64,000 bases of DNA from Stomorhina lunata. Its lineage: Eukaryota > Arthropoda > Insecta > Diptera > Rhiniidae. A program made the translations under genes and the position numbers. The stretch covers positions 100,262,813-100,326,812 of the forward strand of contig OW121744.1 of NCBI GenBank assembly GCA_933228675.1, given 5' to 3'. The notes under the pieces were generated by a model that saw nothing but the letters and a program-made list of their open reading frames with translations, was not told the DNA's origin and made no database searches. Shown here in pieces: positions 12,640-23,380 of the stretch (positions within the stretch are counted from its first letter, which is position 1; every line of letters starts with the position of its first letter).

Positions 12640-15600
12640 ATATAGGTGGATCAGGACGCACCAATTGGCTTGAGATCACATATAGGCGTAGTAGCTATTA
12701 TTACTTCAGTCAATTTTGAAGTGAGGTCATGTTGAAGATAGAGTATGAGATCATGTTAAAATTGACTCATATCTGGCAATGCCTTTCTTAATAGAACCCT
12801 CCCCGGAAATCGTTCAAATGATTACAAATATCAAGAATGCTTTCCTAAAGGACTTGTAATCGAGACGAAAACATAAATAAAAATTATATATTAAAGCCGA
12901 CTTATATCTGGCAATACCTCTCATATTAGACCTAACCCGAAAATTGTTATACCCTACATTATCATAACATAGGTGGGTAAAGATTAACAAATAATCTTGA
13001 GATCACAGGAAGGCGAAGTAGCAATTATTAAGTCAATATGAACATGACTGTGTCTTCAGTCGATTTTGTAGTGAGGTAATGTTGAAGATGACTCATTTCT
13101 AGCTAAAATCGTCTCATATCTGGCAATACCTTCTATATTACACCCTTCTCCAGAAATAGTTTAAATGATTATAAACATCAAGAATACTTCTCTAAAAGAC
13201 TTATAATCGGGACGAAAACATATATAAAGGTTTAATGACATATTAAAGTCAGATATAATACCTATAATATTAGACCTATACCGAACATTTGTATGCTCTA
13301 TATTATATATAATTGGCTTGAGATCGCAATTATTAAGTCAATATCAATATGACCATCTCTCCAGTCGAATTTGTAGTAAGATCATGTTGAAGATAGCGAG
13401 TAAGATCATGTTACAATCGAATCACATCTGGCAATACCTTTCTTATTAGTTCCTTTCACGAAAATGTTTCAAATGATTATAAACATCAAGAATGCTTTCC
13501 TAAAGGACTTGTAATCGGGACGAAAACATAAATAAAAAATACATATTAAAGCCGACTTATATCTGGCAATACCTCTCATATTAGACCCATCCTGAAAATT
13601 GTTATACCCTACATTATCATAACATAGGTGGGTAAAGACTAACAAATAATCTTGAGATCACAGGAAGGCGAAGTGGCAATTTGTAGTGAGGTCATGTTGA
13701 AGATGACTCATTTCTAGCTAAAATCGTCTCATATCTGGCAATACCTTCTATATTACACCCTTCTCCAGAAATAGTTCAAATGATTATAAACATCAAGAAT
13801 AATTCTCTAAAAGACTTATAATCGGGACGAAAACATATATAAACGTTTAATGACATGTTAAAGTCGTCTTATATCTGGTAATACCTCTCATATTAGACCT
13901 ATAGCGAACATTTGTATGCTCTATATTATATATTATCAATATGATATGTAATATCAATATGACCATCTCTTCAGTCGAATTTGTAGTAAGATCATGTTGA
14001 AGATAGCTAGTGAGATCATAGATAGCTAGTGAGATCATGTTACAATCGAATCACATCTGGCAATACCTTTCTTATTAGTTCCTTTCACGAAAATCGTTCA
14101 AACGATTATAAACATCAAGAATTCTTCTCTAAAAGACTTGTAATCGTGTAATCTTACAGTGAGATCATGTTGAAGATAGAAAGTGAGATCATGCTAAAAT
14201 CGACTCATATCTGGTAATGCCGTTCTTACTAGTTCCATTCACGGAAATGGTTCAAATGATTAAAAACATCTAGAATGCTTCTCTAGAAGACTTGTAATCG
14301 GGACGAATACACAAATAAAAGTTTAAAAGTAAGATCGACTTTTATCTGGCAATACCTCTCATATTAGACCGATCCCAAAAATTGTTATACTCTATATTAC
14401 CATAACATAGGTGGGTAAGGACGCCCAAATTGGCTTGAGATCAAGATCATGTTGAAGATAGCGAATGATGTCATGTTACAATCGAATCATATCTGGCAAT
14501 ACCTTTCTTATTAGAGCCATCCCCTGAAATCGTTCAAATGATTATAAACATCAATAATGCTTCTCTAGTAGACTTGTTATCGCGACGAAAACATAAATTT
14601 AAGTTTAACGACAATATACATAGAGAGATCATATTAAAATATACTTATATCTCTCATATTAAACTTATCCCCGAAATTGTTATACCCTACATTACCATAA
14701 CATAGGTAATGACTTGAGATTACAGATAGGCGCAGTAGCAAATATTAAGCCAATATAAACACGCCTGTCTTTTCAGTCGATTCGATTTTATAGTGACATC
14801 ATGTTAAATATAGCGAGTGAGATCATTTTAAAATCTACTCATATCTGGCAATACCTTTCTTATTAGTTCCTTTAACGAAAATCGTTCAAATGATTATAAA
14901 TTTATTAACTTCCTCCACGGAAATCATTCAAATGATTATGCACAGAATGCTTCTCTAGAAGACTTGAAATCAGAACGAAAACATACATAAAAGTTTAAAA
15001 GTAAGATCATATTATAATCGACTTTTATGTGGCAATACCTCTCATATTAGACCTTCATTCATCATTAGATCATATTAAAGTCGACTTTTATCTGGCAATA
15101 CCTCTTATATTAGATCTAACCTCGAATTTGTTCAGCTTATCATAAAAACCAACGATGCTTCACTAGAAGACTAGTAGTTGGAACGAAAACAGAAATCAAA
15201 ATTTAATGACAATATAGTGAGATCATATTAAAATCGACTCATATCTGTTAACACCTTTCTTCTGAGACCTTCCCCGGAAATCGTTCAAATGAATATAAAC
15301 ATGTTTCTCTAGTAGACTTGTAATCGGAAAGAAAACACATCGACTTATATCTGACAATACCTCTTATATTAGACTTATCCCGAAAGTCGGAACGAAAACA
15401 GAAATCAAAATGTAATGAGATCATATTAAAATGAATTCATATCTGGCAATACCTCTTATAGCTGACTCTCTCCCGGAAATTGTTTAAATTATCAAAAATA
15501 TCAACAAAACTTTACTATTAGACTCTTAGTGGTAATGTGAGCATAAATCAAAATTTAATGACAATAGGGTAGACCATACTAAAATAATGTCATATGTGGC

Positions 15601-15829
15601 AATACCTCTTATAGCAGATCCTCTCCCGGAAGTCGTTTAAATTATCAAAAAATCAGTAAAACTTCACTAATAGGCTCTTAGTCGGGATTTAAACATAAAT
15701 CAAAATTTAATGACAATATGGTAGACAATATTTAAATCTACTCGTATCTGGCAATACCTCTTATAGCAGATACTCTCCCGGAAATAGTTTAAACTATCAA
15801 AAATATCAACAACGTTTTTCTAATAGACC
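12640..15829. repeat. Longer-period tandem repeat, family C (left part)
   Basis: A degenerate array whose modules recur every 140-330 bp. Recurring landmarks are TTATACCCTACATTA followed by ATAACATAGGTGGGTAA, TTGAGATCAC, GTGAGGTCATGTTGAAGATA, ATATCTGGCAATACCTCT, CGGAAATCGTTCAAATGATT, ATCAAGAATGCTTCTC and GACTTGTAATCGGGACGAAA. The stretch at about 12950-13240 is closely repeated at about 13602-13870, a 652-bp higher-order step, with a small deletion. The last module is interrupted at 15829 by the retrotransposon and resumes at 22622. Confidence 0.85.
15825..15829. repeat. Target-site duplication AGACC, left copy
   Basis: AGACC directly precedes the LTR and is repeated at 22622-22626. A 5-bp duplication fits BEL/Pao integrases. 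Confidence 0.93.
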
Positions 15830-16254
15830 TGTTGGGGTGAGGAATCCGCCTCGCTAATGATTTCCACTAGATTTTGAATAAAAGGAACACCAGATCAATT
15901 TCCAAACATAGATTTATTGACCTAATTCTCTTAGATTAAAATTCCTAGACAAATACACAAACATATAACAATAAGTAAAGGAATTATTTTAACAAGTAAA
16001 TTACACTCACTTTTTGGTATGGAAACCACTAGAAAATGTTAAGAAAATCTTAAGGAGTGAAGACTTATCACCACGCTAGCCAGCTAAGTACAAAGTTTTA
16101 AAATATTAAAATAAAATGGAGGAGCTATGTCTAGCGCGCGAAGCCTTTACTCCGAACGGATAATTTTGACATTTCCAAAAATGATTAGATAAATTTTAAA
16201 TAAGGCTAAGTAAAAAAGCTTATTATTTAAGCGGTTTTGCCAGTGGCGGCAACA
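15830..16254 (-). repeat. 3' LTR of the BEL/Pao element
   Basis: A 425-bp LTR that reads as identical to the copy at 22197-22621, offset 6367. It begins TGTTG and ends CAACA, a 5-bp terminal inverted repeat. In element orientation it carries AATAAA (plus-strand 15913-15918), a likely polyadenylation signal about 340 bases into the LTR. The end of the pol frame reads through its first 28 bases. Confidence 0.95.
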
Positions 16255-16601
16255 TTCCCCCCCGCAGTGTGACAAGAAGGATCTTCGATGGCATACTCTT
16301 CACGGAAAGCCACGTCTAAAACTGCAAGCTTCGCTACAGGCCTTTCCATGACACCGTTCTTAGTTTGAATCTTCGCACTTCTTACTTGTCCATCTTTTGC
16401 CAATCTCGTTTCAAGTACTTTTCCTCGTAGCCAAACATTTCTAGGGAGAGAAGGATCAACAATAATTACCAAGTCCCCCTGACATAAAGTTTTTTGCTTT
16501 TCGAACCATTTGGATCTACAAGTTAATGAGGGCAAATATTCAGCCAACCACCTTTTCCAAAATAAGTTCGCGTACTGTTGCGAAATACGCCAATTTTGTT
16601 T
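16227..16601 (-). pseudogene. C-terminal end of BEL/Pao pol, downstream of an in-frame stop
   Basis: This is the direct in-frame continuation of the polyprotein after TAA 16602-16604. The first 18 codons include NWRISQQYANLFWKRW, followed by AEYLPSL and a segment with GDLVIIVDPSLPRNVWLRGKV. This is the conserved C-terminal pol domain of BEL/Pao elements (DUF5641 type). The remaining piece is 124 codons. Its last residues (from AGGN onward) are encoded by the polypurine tract and the first bases of the 3' LTR, with the stop at 16227-16229. No frameshift is present, so the break is one nonsense codon. Occasional read-through or an assembly error are alternatives to a disabling mutation. The ATG at 16547 is unlikely to be a natural start. 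Confidence 0.85.
16255..16265 (-). promoter_or_regulatory. Polypurine tract of the BEL/Pao element
   Basis: On the minus strand GCGGGGGGGAA lies immediately before TGTTG of the 3' LTR, the expected position for plus-strand DNA priming. It is also coding sequence for the end of pol. Confidence 0.85.
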
Positions 16602-19600
16602 TTAAACTATGGCGCTGTCATCACAAGTTGACATCGGCTTTAGACCACTGGAACTACCCAATAGAAAATGGTTAGGAGTCAATGCCTCATCATTTTCATT
16701 ATCGATGGGAACATAGGCAAGAGGCCTAGAATTTATAATGTTTTCAACCTCTATCATCATGCTCAAAAGGAGCTCATCACCCGGGGCCCTTATTGTGTTT
16801 ATTTTATAAAAAACTGTTTTGACAGAGCGCACAAGTCTCTCCCAAGCACCTCCCATATGTGGAGAAGCTGGTGGATTGAAGTTCCATTTTGTTGTTGTAG
16901 TGGTAAAAGTTTTAACAAATTCATCTTGGTTGACGTCTTCAAGAGCTTCTCGAAGTTCTCGTTCCGCGCCAATAAAGTTAGTGCCGTTGTCACTAAAAAA
17001 TTCAAGTGGAATTCCTCTTCGGGCCATAAAATTTCGAATGGCCAAGATGCACGAACTTGTTGTTAATGAATAAGCAATTTCTATGTGAATTGCTCTGGTC
17101 GTCAAACATGTAAATAAACAACCGTATCTCTTCTCCTTATGTCGATTTACGTTAACCATCATGGGTCCAAAGAAGTCCAAGCCTGTATATGTAAACGGCG
17201 CCTTAAAAGATGCTAGGCGAGCACGAGGTAACTTAGCCATTTCTGGAACTTGTGGCACCACCTTGTTAATTTTACACCACTGACAATTTCGAGTTATAGA
17301 TTTAAAAACAGCACGTAGTTTAGAAATCAAATATTTTTGACGAATCTCGTTGATCACCGTTTCGTGGTTAATATGATAATATTTTGAATGGTAGTAAAGT
17401 ATAATTAAAGTTGTAATGTAGCTTGATTTGGGCAATATGATGGGATGTTTTCGTTCTTCAGCAACATTTGCATTATCAATTCTGCCATCTACTCTTAAAA
17501 CTCCATATTCGTCCATGAAGGGTGATTTCGTATAAATCTCACTATTTTTCGGAATATTTGTTTTCGATTTTAAAGTAGCAATTTCTGTAGAATACTTTTC
17601 AGTCTGAGCTTGCCGGACTAAAAAGTTTTCTGCCTTTCGTAGCTCTTCAAGAGTTAACTCGCCTTTTAGTTTTGCCTCCGATCTACAATTTTCAATGAAG
17701 CGGAAAAAATAAGCGGTGGCTCGAAGCATCCTATTCCACCTTGAAAATCTCTTTTCATTTATAACGTTTTCCTTAGCAGATATTATAAACGATTTGTGTA
17801 CCATTTCCTCAGGTGTAGCATCGTCGAAATTTTTTGCACCTGGCCATTCATCTTGGGGATGATATAAAAATTCTGGTCCCTGGAACCATCTGCTAGTTAT
17901 AGAAACCCGGGGGATTCGAGCCCACTTAGTGGCTTCATCTGCGACATTTTCTTTTGTTGGAGTCCATCGCCAATCATTAATGGAACTCAGTTCTAAAATT
18001 TCAGTCACACGAAAGGCTACAAATTGACTATATTTTCTATGATCAGAATTGAGCCAACTCAAAACTGTTTTAGAATCTGACCAGAAAAATTTATTTTTGA
18101 TCGTGATTTTGTGATTATCGCAAATAAATTTTCCAAACCTAGCACCTATTAGTGCGGCCATAAGTTCAAGTCGTGGAACCGAAGTTATTTTCATTGGGGC
18201 GACTCTTGTTTTAGAACCTATTAATGAACAAAATACTGTTTCATTTTTAACCAGACGAAAGTAGCACACAGCGGCATATCCGTCCTTACTAGCATCCACA
18301 AAAGTATGTAGCTGCACATCGATGCCATCGTAATTTAGTAAACATTTTAAATAGCAGCGGTGAATTTTAATTTGTTGGATGTCTGGTAAAATTGAGACCC
18401 ACTGTATCCATTTTGCCATAAGCTCATCAGAAATTTCTTCGTCCCAATCTGTTTTACACCGCCATACTTCTTGAAGAAGGATTTTAACATACATGATAAT
18501 ATTCCCAATAAGACCAAGGGGGTCGTAGATGGACATTACTAAACGAAGCATTTCGCGCTTAGTTGGTATTTTTCTACAGCAAAATATCTCACTGCTTATA
18601 AACCGCGGTGCAATTTTAAACGTAATAACGTCTTCTTTGTGTTCCCAAAACACCCCAAGAACTTTGTCTACTTTGTTTTCTTCATTAAAGTTCAAACATT
18701 TTTCACTAGTAGAAGATATGTTGGACACTGTGTTCATCACCTCCTCATTGTTTGAAATCCAATTTCGAATATTAAATCCACATTGTTGGTGAATAAATTT
18801 TACCTCCGAAACTAAATCTGTAGCCTCTTGTGGAGTGTCAACCGATTCTAAAAAGTCATCAACATAATGATTTTCTTTTATTGACCTTGAAGCCACAGGG
18901 TATTTATTTTCATATTGAGTGGCATTAAAATTTTTAATATATTGAGAAATGCTAGGAGCACACGAAGCTCCGAAAATCATTACGTCCATTACATATACAT
19001 CAGGCTGCTTAGATTGGTCACAATCACGCCATAAAAATCTTTGAACATCTCTGTCTTCAGGCCTAATAAAAATCTGATGAAACATTTCTTCTATGTCACC
19101 ACAGACAGCAACTGCTTTCAACCGAAATGAAAATAAAATGGCTGGCAAAGATGACAGCAGGTCAGGTCCCTTTAGTAGAAACGAGTTCAAGGAGACTCCA
19201 TTCGATTTAGCCGCAGCATCCCAAACGACACGAGATTTACCGGGCTTATTTTTGTTAAAAACTGCAAAAATGGGCAGATACCACTCTTTACCACCACTGT
19301 GCGATAATTCTTTACGGTTTAATTTTCGTATATAACCCTTGGAGGTGTATTTTTCAATTGTATTTTTAAAAATATTAAGAAGTTCAGAATCATGCAATAA
19401 TTTTCGCTCTAAGCATAGCAGACGCCTTAGAGCCATATCATAGCTATTGGGTAAACTCAAAATATCACATTTCCACAGTAGAGGAACCTCAAAATGTCCG
19501 TCTTCTCTTTGTCTTGTGTAATTTTTTAAAAGACTAAGGGCACGCTCATCACCTTTACTAACTAGTGGATCTTTACAACAAATCCCTAAGCTATCCAGGG

Positions 19601-22091
19601 AATAAAAACTCTTCACTAGTTCATCTAACCCTTCATCACTTTCACTGCACTCACAAATATGGTAATTAAATTGCTTACTTGGTTTTGCGTTTGAAGAAAT
19701 AGCTCCATAAATCATCCATCCAATCTTTGTATTTACTGCTACAGGTTCATGAGGACCACCTTGCCTCATATTTGTAGAAATTCCCAAATTGAAATGGTTG
19801 AGGCCAATAAGTATCTTAGGCACAGCATCACTATAGCTTTTTATTGGCAAATTTCTTAAATGATGAAATTTGTTTGCCAATTTTTTATAATCCAGAGACT
19901 GTGTGGGTAAATCTAATTTACTTACAGTACATACATTAATCGTCACCTTTTTGTTTTTGTTGTAGCCTGAAATACGTATTGTTAATTTTTTGGAACTGTT
20001 TTCACATCTTTCAATACCTCCAGTCCACTTGAGCCATAGGGGGCTAGTCGTCCCAGAAATTTCTAATTCGTCCATTAATTTTTTATCCATTAAACTAATG
20101 GAGGAACCTTCGTCAATAAATGCGAAGGTTTTTATATCTTTATTTTTTCCATGAACTGTCACTGGTATTATTTTAAATAAAATTTCTTTCACTTTAGAAT
20201 TATGTGTATTAATATTTTCACTTCTGGTTAAACTATTTTGATTGTTTATCTTTGGCTCTTGATTGTTGTTATTTGTTGTCCCTTCATTAGAATATCGGTG
20301 TAAAGAAGAATGATGATAATATTGACACCCTTCCACTCCACATTGTACTCTTTTCTTGCATTCTCCAAAATGTTTACACAAACAAATTCTACACAGTTTG
20401 TGTTCTCTTATTATATTCCATTTATCTCCACGATTAAGAGATAAGTATTTTTGACAAGTAGCAATTGATTTGCAATTGTTGTTGCTACATACAAAACATT
20501 TTCGGTGATCTTCATTATGAGTATGTACGAAAGCTTTTTTATTGCTGTTACTAACAGTGTGGGACTTTTGTCTGTTAACATGGGAAGAGCTTTCAACTGT
20601 TATACATGTAGCAGAAATTCCAATGTTAAAAATCCAATTGGAGAATTCATACATGTTAGGATTTTTATTTTGATTTAACAGCTGTAATTTTTGTGTACCC
20701 CATTGTAATTGAAAAGATGGTGGTAATTTTTGTACTAATTCTTGGAGAAGTGAAGTATTATTGATTTCATTATTTAAATTGGAAGCTTCAATTGTTGCAA
20801 TTAAACTCTTTACGTTAATTGCAAATGTGGTAAATGAAGGTAAGTTATTTTCATCTACTGGGGGTGTTAATTTAATTCGATTTTTTATAGAGTTTACTAT
20901 ATTTTCTGGTTGGCCGTACAAAAGCTTCAAAATTGACATGACCCAATTGACATTGGATGGGTGTACTAGTACGTGTTGAACTTTTTTTAATGCTTCTCCG
21001 GTAAGTGATTTTTGTAACCTTATGAGGTTTTCGGCTTCCGTGAATCCACAGATATTAGTGGACCATTCAAATGTGGACGAAAACAAGGGCCATTCTTCTG
21101 GTTGGCCGGAGAAGGCAGGGAGTTCTTTCGGCAAAGATTGACGTGCTTGAAGCTGACCTTGACTCAAGTTTTGGTTATAATCTGTAAATAAATTCGGTGG
21201 TACACTTAAAGTGTTGTTTGATGTGGTTGCGTTCGGTGCATTGGAATTGAACGTGTGTTGTGTTGAATGGCCAATGGGGGCCGTCATGTTTTGGCAAGGA
21301 TTAAAATGATGCACATTAGAAATTATTGGTGGAATGTGGCAAGCCGTTGTGTGAGTTGTTGAAACTTGAGGTTCAAATGGGACCGATTGATAGTGAGGCT
21401 GCTGTCGTGATTGAAAGCCACTAGTGGTGGCGGGTCCCGAAGTAAAACTTGATACAGCGGGTGCAGATGACGACATCGTAGCAGCGTTACTTATGTCCGG
21501 CAGAATATATGAACGTTTTTGCGGCATATTAATTCCACCTGAATTATTATTGTTAGATGCATTATTTATATAAGGTGGCATGCTTAAATAAACAGTGTCT
21601 TCAGGCAGCTGAGCTGCTTGTTTGGTTGTTTTGTTTTTATTTATATTTTCAGGAGCTGCCGGTAAATCAGACTGGACTTGTTCTGCAGAATCAAAATGGT
21701 TTGGAAGTTCATTTAACCAGCTGCGAACAGAAAATGAATGATGGGATGAGGCATCACTGTTGACCTCCTGTTCATGTTGGTTTATTATTTGATACTTTTT
21801 GGAAATATATTCCATTGAAACAGTACGCTCTTCTTCTAGTCGTTGGAGTTCTAATTGTACTCTTCTGGCTGATTTATTGGAAGAGCGACTTAAGGTGCTT
21901 TTAACTGATTCTGCCGGAGGGCTCTTACAAGCAAAACATTTGAAAGTTAGGGCTGATGTTTGGTCTGATGTGGCATTTGTGCATGAAACATGATAGGTTT
22001 TTTGGCATTTTGTGCAACTTATCATATTTTGGTCAGGGGGATTAAGACACTTGGGACAGTTTGGCATTTTTTGTTGGCCTTCTAATTCCAT
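16602..22091 (-). CDS. BEL/Pao Gag-Pol polyprotein (1829 aa to an in-frame stop)
   Basis: This polyprotein packages and copies the element. In order it shows: a PHD-like Cys/His finger at about residues 12-56 (CPKC, CTKC, H34, C37, CFAC); a Ser/Asn/Gln-rich linker to about 310; a retrotransposon Gag domain (DUF1759 type) at about 316-470; Cys/His-rich motifs at about 532-592; an aspartic protease with D660 in FIDEGSS; reverse transcriptase with D999 and YVDD at 1076-1079; RNase H with D1266, E1309 and D1339; an integrase HHCC region at about 1568-1606; and the integrase core D1639, D1701, E1751. All catalytic residues I looked for are present. The frame ends at TAA 16602-16604, but the same frame continues downstream with typical BEL pol sequence, so this stop is internal. 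The start ATG 22091 is the first in frame after the 105-base leader. Confidence in the family is very high. Whether a working full-length product is made is uncertain. Confidence 0.95.
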   Translation of the reverse strand: MELEGQQKMPNCPKCLNPPDQNMISCTKCQKTYHVSCTNATSDQTSALTFKCFACKSPPAESVKSTLSRSSNKSARRVQLELQRLEEERTVSMEYISKKYQIINQHEQEVNSDASSHHSFSVRSWLNELPNHFDSAEQVQSDLPAAPENINKNKTTKQAAQLPEDTVYLSMPPYINNASNNNNSGGINMPQKRSYILPDISNAATMSSSAPAVSSFTSGPATTSGFQSRQQPHYQSVPFEPQVSTTHTTACHIPPIISNVHHFNPCQNMTAPIGHSTQHTFNSNAPNATTSNNTLSVPPNLFTDYNQNLSQGQLQARQSLPKELPAFSGQPEEWPLFSSTFEWSTNICGFTEAENLIRLQKSLTGEALKKVQHVLVHPSNVNWVMSILKLLYGQPENIVNSIKNRIKLTPPVDENNLPSFTTFAINVKSLIATIEASNLNNEINNTSLLQELVQKLPPSFQLQWGTQKLQLLNQNKNPNMYEFSNWIFNIGISATCITVESSSHVNRQKSHTVSNSNKKAFVHTHNEDHRKCFVCSNNNCKSIATCQKYLSLNRGDKWNIIREHKLCRICLCKHFGECKKRVQCGVEGCQYYHHSSLHRYSNEGTTNNNNQEPKINNQNSLTRSENINTHNSKVKEILFKIIPVTVHGKNKDIKTFAFIDEGSSISLMDKKLMDELEISGTTSPLWLKWTGGIERCENSSKKLTIRISGYNKNKKVTINVCTVSKLDLPTQSLDYKKLANKFHHLRNLPIKSYSDAVPKILIGLNHFNLGISTNMRQGGPHEPVAVNTKIGWMIYGAISSNAKPSKQFNYHICECSESDEGLDELVKSFYSLDSLGICCKDPLVSKGDERALSLLKNYTRQREDGHFEVPLLWKCDILSLPNSYDMALRRLLCLERKLLHDSELLNIFKNTIEKYTSKGYIRKLNRKELSHSGGKEWYLPIFAVFNKNKPGKSRVVWDAAAKSNGVSLNSFLLKGPDLLSSLPAILFSFRLKAVAVCGDIEEMFHQIFIRPEDRDVQRFLWRDCDQSKQPDVYVMDVMIFGASCAPSISQYIKNFNATQYENKYPVASRSIKENHYVDDFLESVDTPQEATDLVSEVKFIHQQCGFNIRNWISNNEEVMNTVSNISSTSEKCLNFNEENKVDKVLGVFWEHKEDVITFKIAPRFISSEIFCCRKIPTKREMLRLVMSIYDPLGLIGNIIMYVKILLQEVWRCKTDWDEEISDELMAKWIQWVSILPDIQQIKIHRCYLKCLLNYDGIDVQLHTFVDASKDGYAAVCYFRLVKNETVFCSLIGSKTRVAPMKITSVPRLELMAALIGARFGKFICDNHKITIKNKFFWSDSKTVLSWLNSDHRKYSQFVAFRVTEILELSSINDWRWTPTKENVADEATKWARIPRVSITSRWFQGPEFLYHPQDEWPGAKNFDDATPEEMVHKSFIISAKENVINEKRFSRWNRMLRATAYFFRFIENCRSEAKLKGELTLEELRKAENFLVRQAQTEKYSTEIATLKSKTNIPKNSEIYTKSPFMDEYGVLRVDGRIDNANVAEERKHPIILPKSSYITTLIILYYHSKYYHINHETVINEIRQKYLISKLRAVFKSITRNCQWCKINKVVPQVPEMAKLPRARLASFKAPFTYTGLDFFGPMMVNVNRHKEKRYGCLFTCLTTRAIHIEIAYSLTTSSCILAIRNFMARRGIPLEFFSDNGTNFIGAERELREALEDVNQDEFVKTFTTTTTKWNFNPPASPHMGGAWERLVRSVKTVFYKINTIRAPGDELLLSMMIEVENIINSRPLAYVPIDNENDEALTPNHFLLGSSSGLKPMSTCDDSAIV

Positions 22092-22196
22092 TTGTACTTA
22101 CTGCGAGATTGGCAATGCAGGGCGCTTCTAGGCGAATCTTCAGCTTCGTCTGTTGATTTTATAGGAAACGTGTAAAACTCAAAAAGAATTTTAAAA
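22092..22196 (-). other. 5' leader of the BEL/Pao element, primer-binding site not found
   Basis: 105 bases lie between the 5' LTR and the first ATG. The bases next to the LTR read TTTTAAAATTC on the element strand, with no TGG-type tRNA complement. The primer is therefore unknown from inspection. Confidence 0.6.
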
Positions 22197-22621
22197 TGTT
22201 GGGGTGAGGAATCCGCCTCGCTAATGATTTCCACTAGATTTTGAATAAAAGGAACACCAGATCAATTTCCAAACATAGATTTATTGACCTAATTCTCTTA
22301 GATTAAAATTCCTAGACAAATACACAAACATATAACAATAAGTAAAGGAATTATTTTAACAAGTAAATTACACTCACTTTTTGGTATGGAAACCACTAGA
22401 AAATGTTAAGAAAATCTTAAGGAGTGAAGACTTATCACCACGCTAGCCAGCTAAGTACAAAGTTTTAAAATATTAAAATAAAATGGAGGAGCTATGTCTA
22501 GCGCGCGAAGCCTTTACTCCGAACGGATAATTTTGACATTTCCAAAAATGATTAGATAAATTTTAAATAAGGCTAAGTAAAAAAGCTTATTATTTAAGCG
22601 GTTTTGCCAGTGGCGGCAACA
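22197..22621 (-). repeat. 5' LTR of the BEL/Pao element
   Basis: A 425-bp LTR matching the one at 15830-16254. In element orientation it starts TGTTGCCGCCACTGG. It should hold the promoter, but no strong TATA box is seen, which is common where transcription relies on an initiator. The copy of the poly(A) signal lies at 22280-22285. A 105-base leader (22092-22196) separates it from the first ATG. Confidence 0.95.
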
Positions 22622-22626
22622 AGACC
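22622..22626. repeat. Target-site duplication AGACC, right copy
   Basis: The matching copy of 15825-15829. The following bases (CTTAGTCGGGATGTGAAC) continue the family C module interrupted at 15829. Confidence 0.93.
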
Positions 22627-23380
22627 CTTAGTCGGGATGTGAACATAATACAAAATTTAATGACAATATGGTAGACCTTATTAAAATAGAGTCATAATTG
22701 GTAATACCAGATATTAGACCCTATCCCGGAAAACATTCAAATTACATAAATATCAAGAATGCTTTACGAAAAGACATGCTTTCGAAATGTAAACATAAAT
22801 CATACCCTTAAATTTAATGATCATAAAGTAAGATCATATTAAAATCTGGCAATATCTCTTATAGAAGACTCTGTCCCAGAAATTGTTCAAAAAAAAAAAA
22901 AACTCATAAATTCTAATATACTCTTATGAAAATTGTTCAAAATTGCACCAATCTCAACAAAATCTCACTAGAAGACTTAAGTCGACACCTAAAAATGAAT
23001 CATACCTCAAAATTGAGTGACCATATATTGAGATCATATTGAAATCTGGCAATACCTCTTCCGAAATTTGTTCTAAATCACTGATATTAAAATCTGGCAA
23101 TACCTCTTATAAAAGACTCAGTCCCGGAATTTGTTCACAACAGCTTATAAATTCCAATACCCTCTTATGGAAATCGTTCAAAATATCACCAATCTCAACA
23201 AAATCTCAATAGAAGACTTGAAGTCTTCATCTTAAAATGAATCATACCACAAAATTTAATGATCATGTAATAAGATCATATTGAAATCTGGCAATACCTC
23301 TCGTGAAATTTGTTCTAAACGACATATAACTTCCAATACCTTTCATTTTAGGCACTCTTATGGAAATAGTTCAAATTATA
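22622..23380. repeat. Longer-period tandem repeat, family C (right part)
   Basis: A continuation of the array at 12640-15829, with the same landmarks: ATCTGGCAATACCTCTTATA, CCCGGAAATTGTTC, GACTTAAGTCG, and AATTTAATGACAATATGG. Copies near 22840-23300 are shorter (about 180-240 bp) and more diverged, and the array decays into unique DNA. Confidence 0.8.

Larger units (their letters stand above)
15830..22621 (-). mobile_element. BEL/Pao LTR retrotransposon, minus strand, nearly intact
   Basis: A complete element of 6792 bp lying on the minus strand. Two 425-bp LTRs, TGTTG...CAACA, read base for base the same by eye. The element is flanked by a 5-bp target duplication AGACC at 15825-15829 and 22622-22626. 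One polyprotein frame encodes Gag, protease, reverse transcriptase, RNase H and integrase in the BEL/Pao order. A purine tract abuts the 3' LTR. A single in-frame TAA splits the frame near the end of pol. Identical LTRs imply a very recent insertion. It landed inside family C repeat DNA, and the repeat reads continuously once the element and one AGACC copy are set aside. A primer-binding site complementary to a tRNA 3' end was not recognised next to the 5' LTR. Confidence 0.96.

Noticed and set aside
16668..21993. Numerous plus-strand ORFs of 60-132 codons within the retrotransposon
   Set aside because: Antisense shadows of the continuous Gag-Pol frame.
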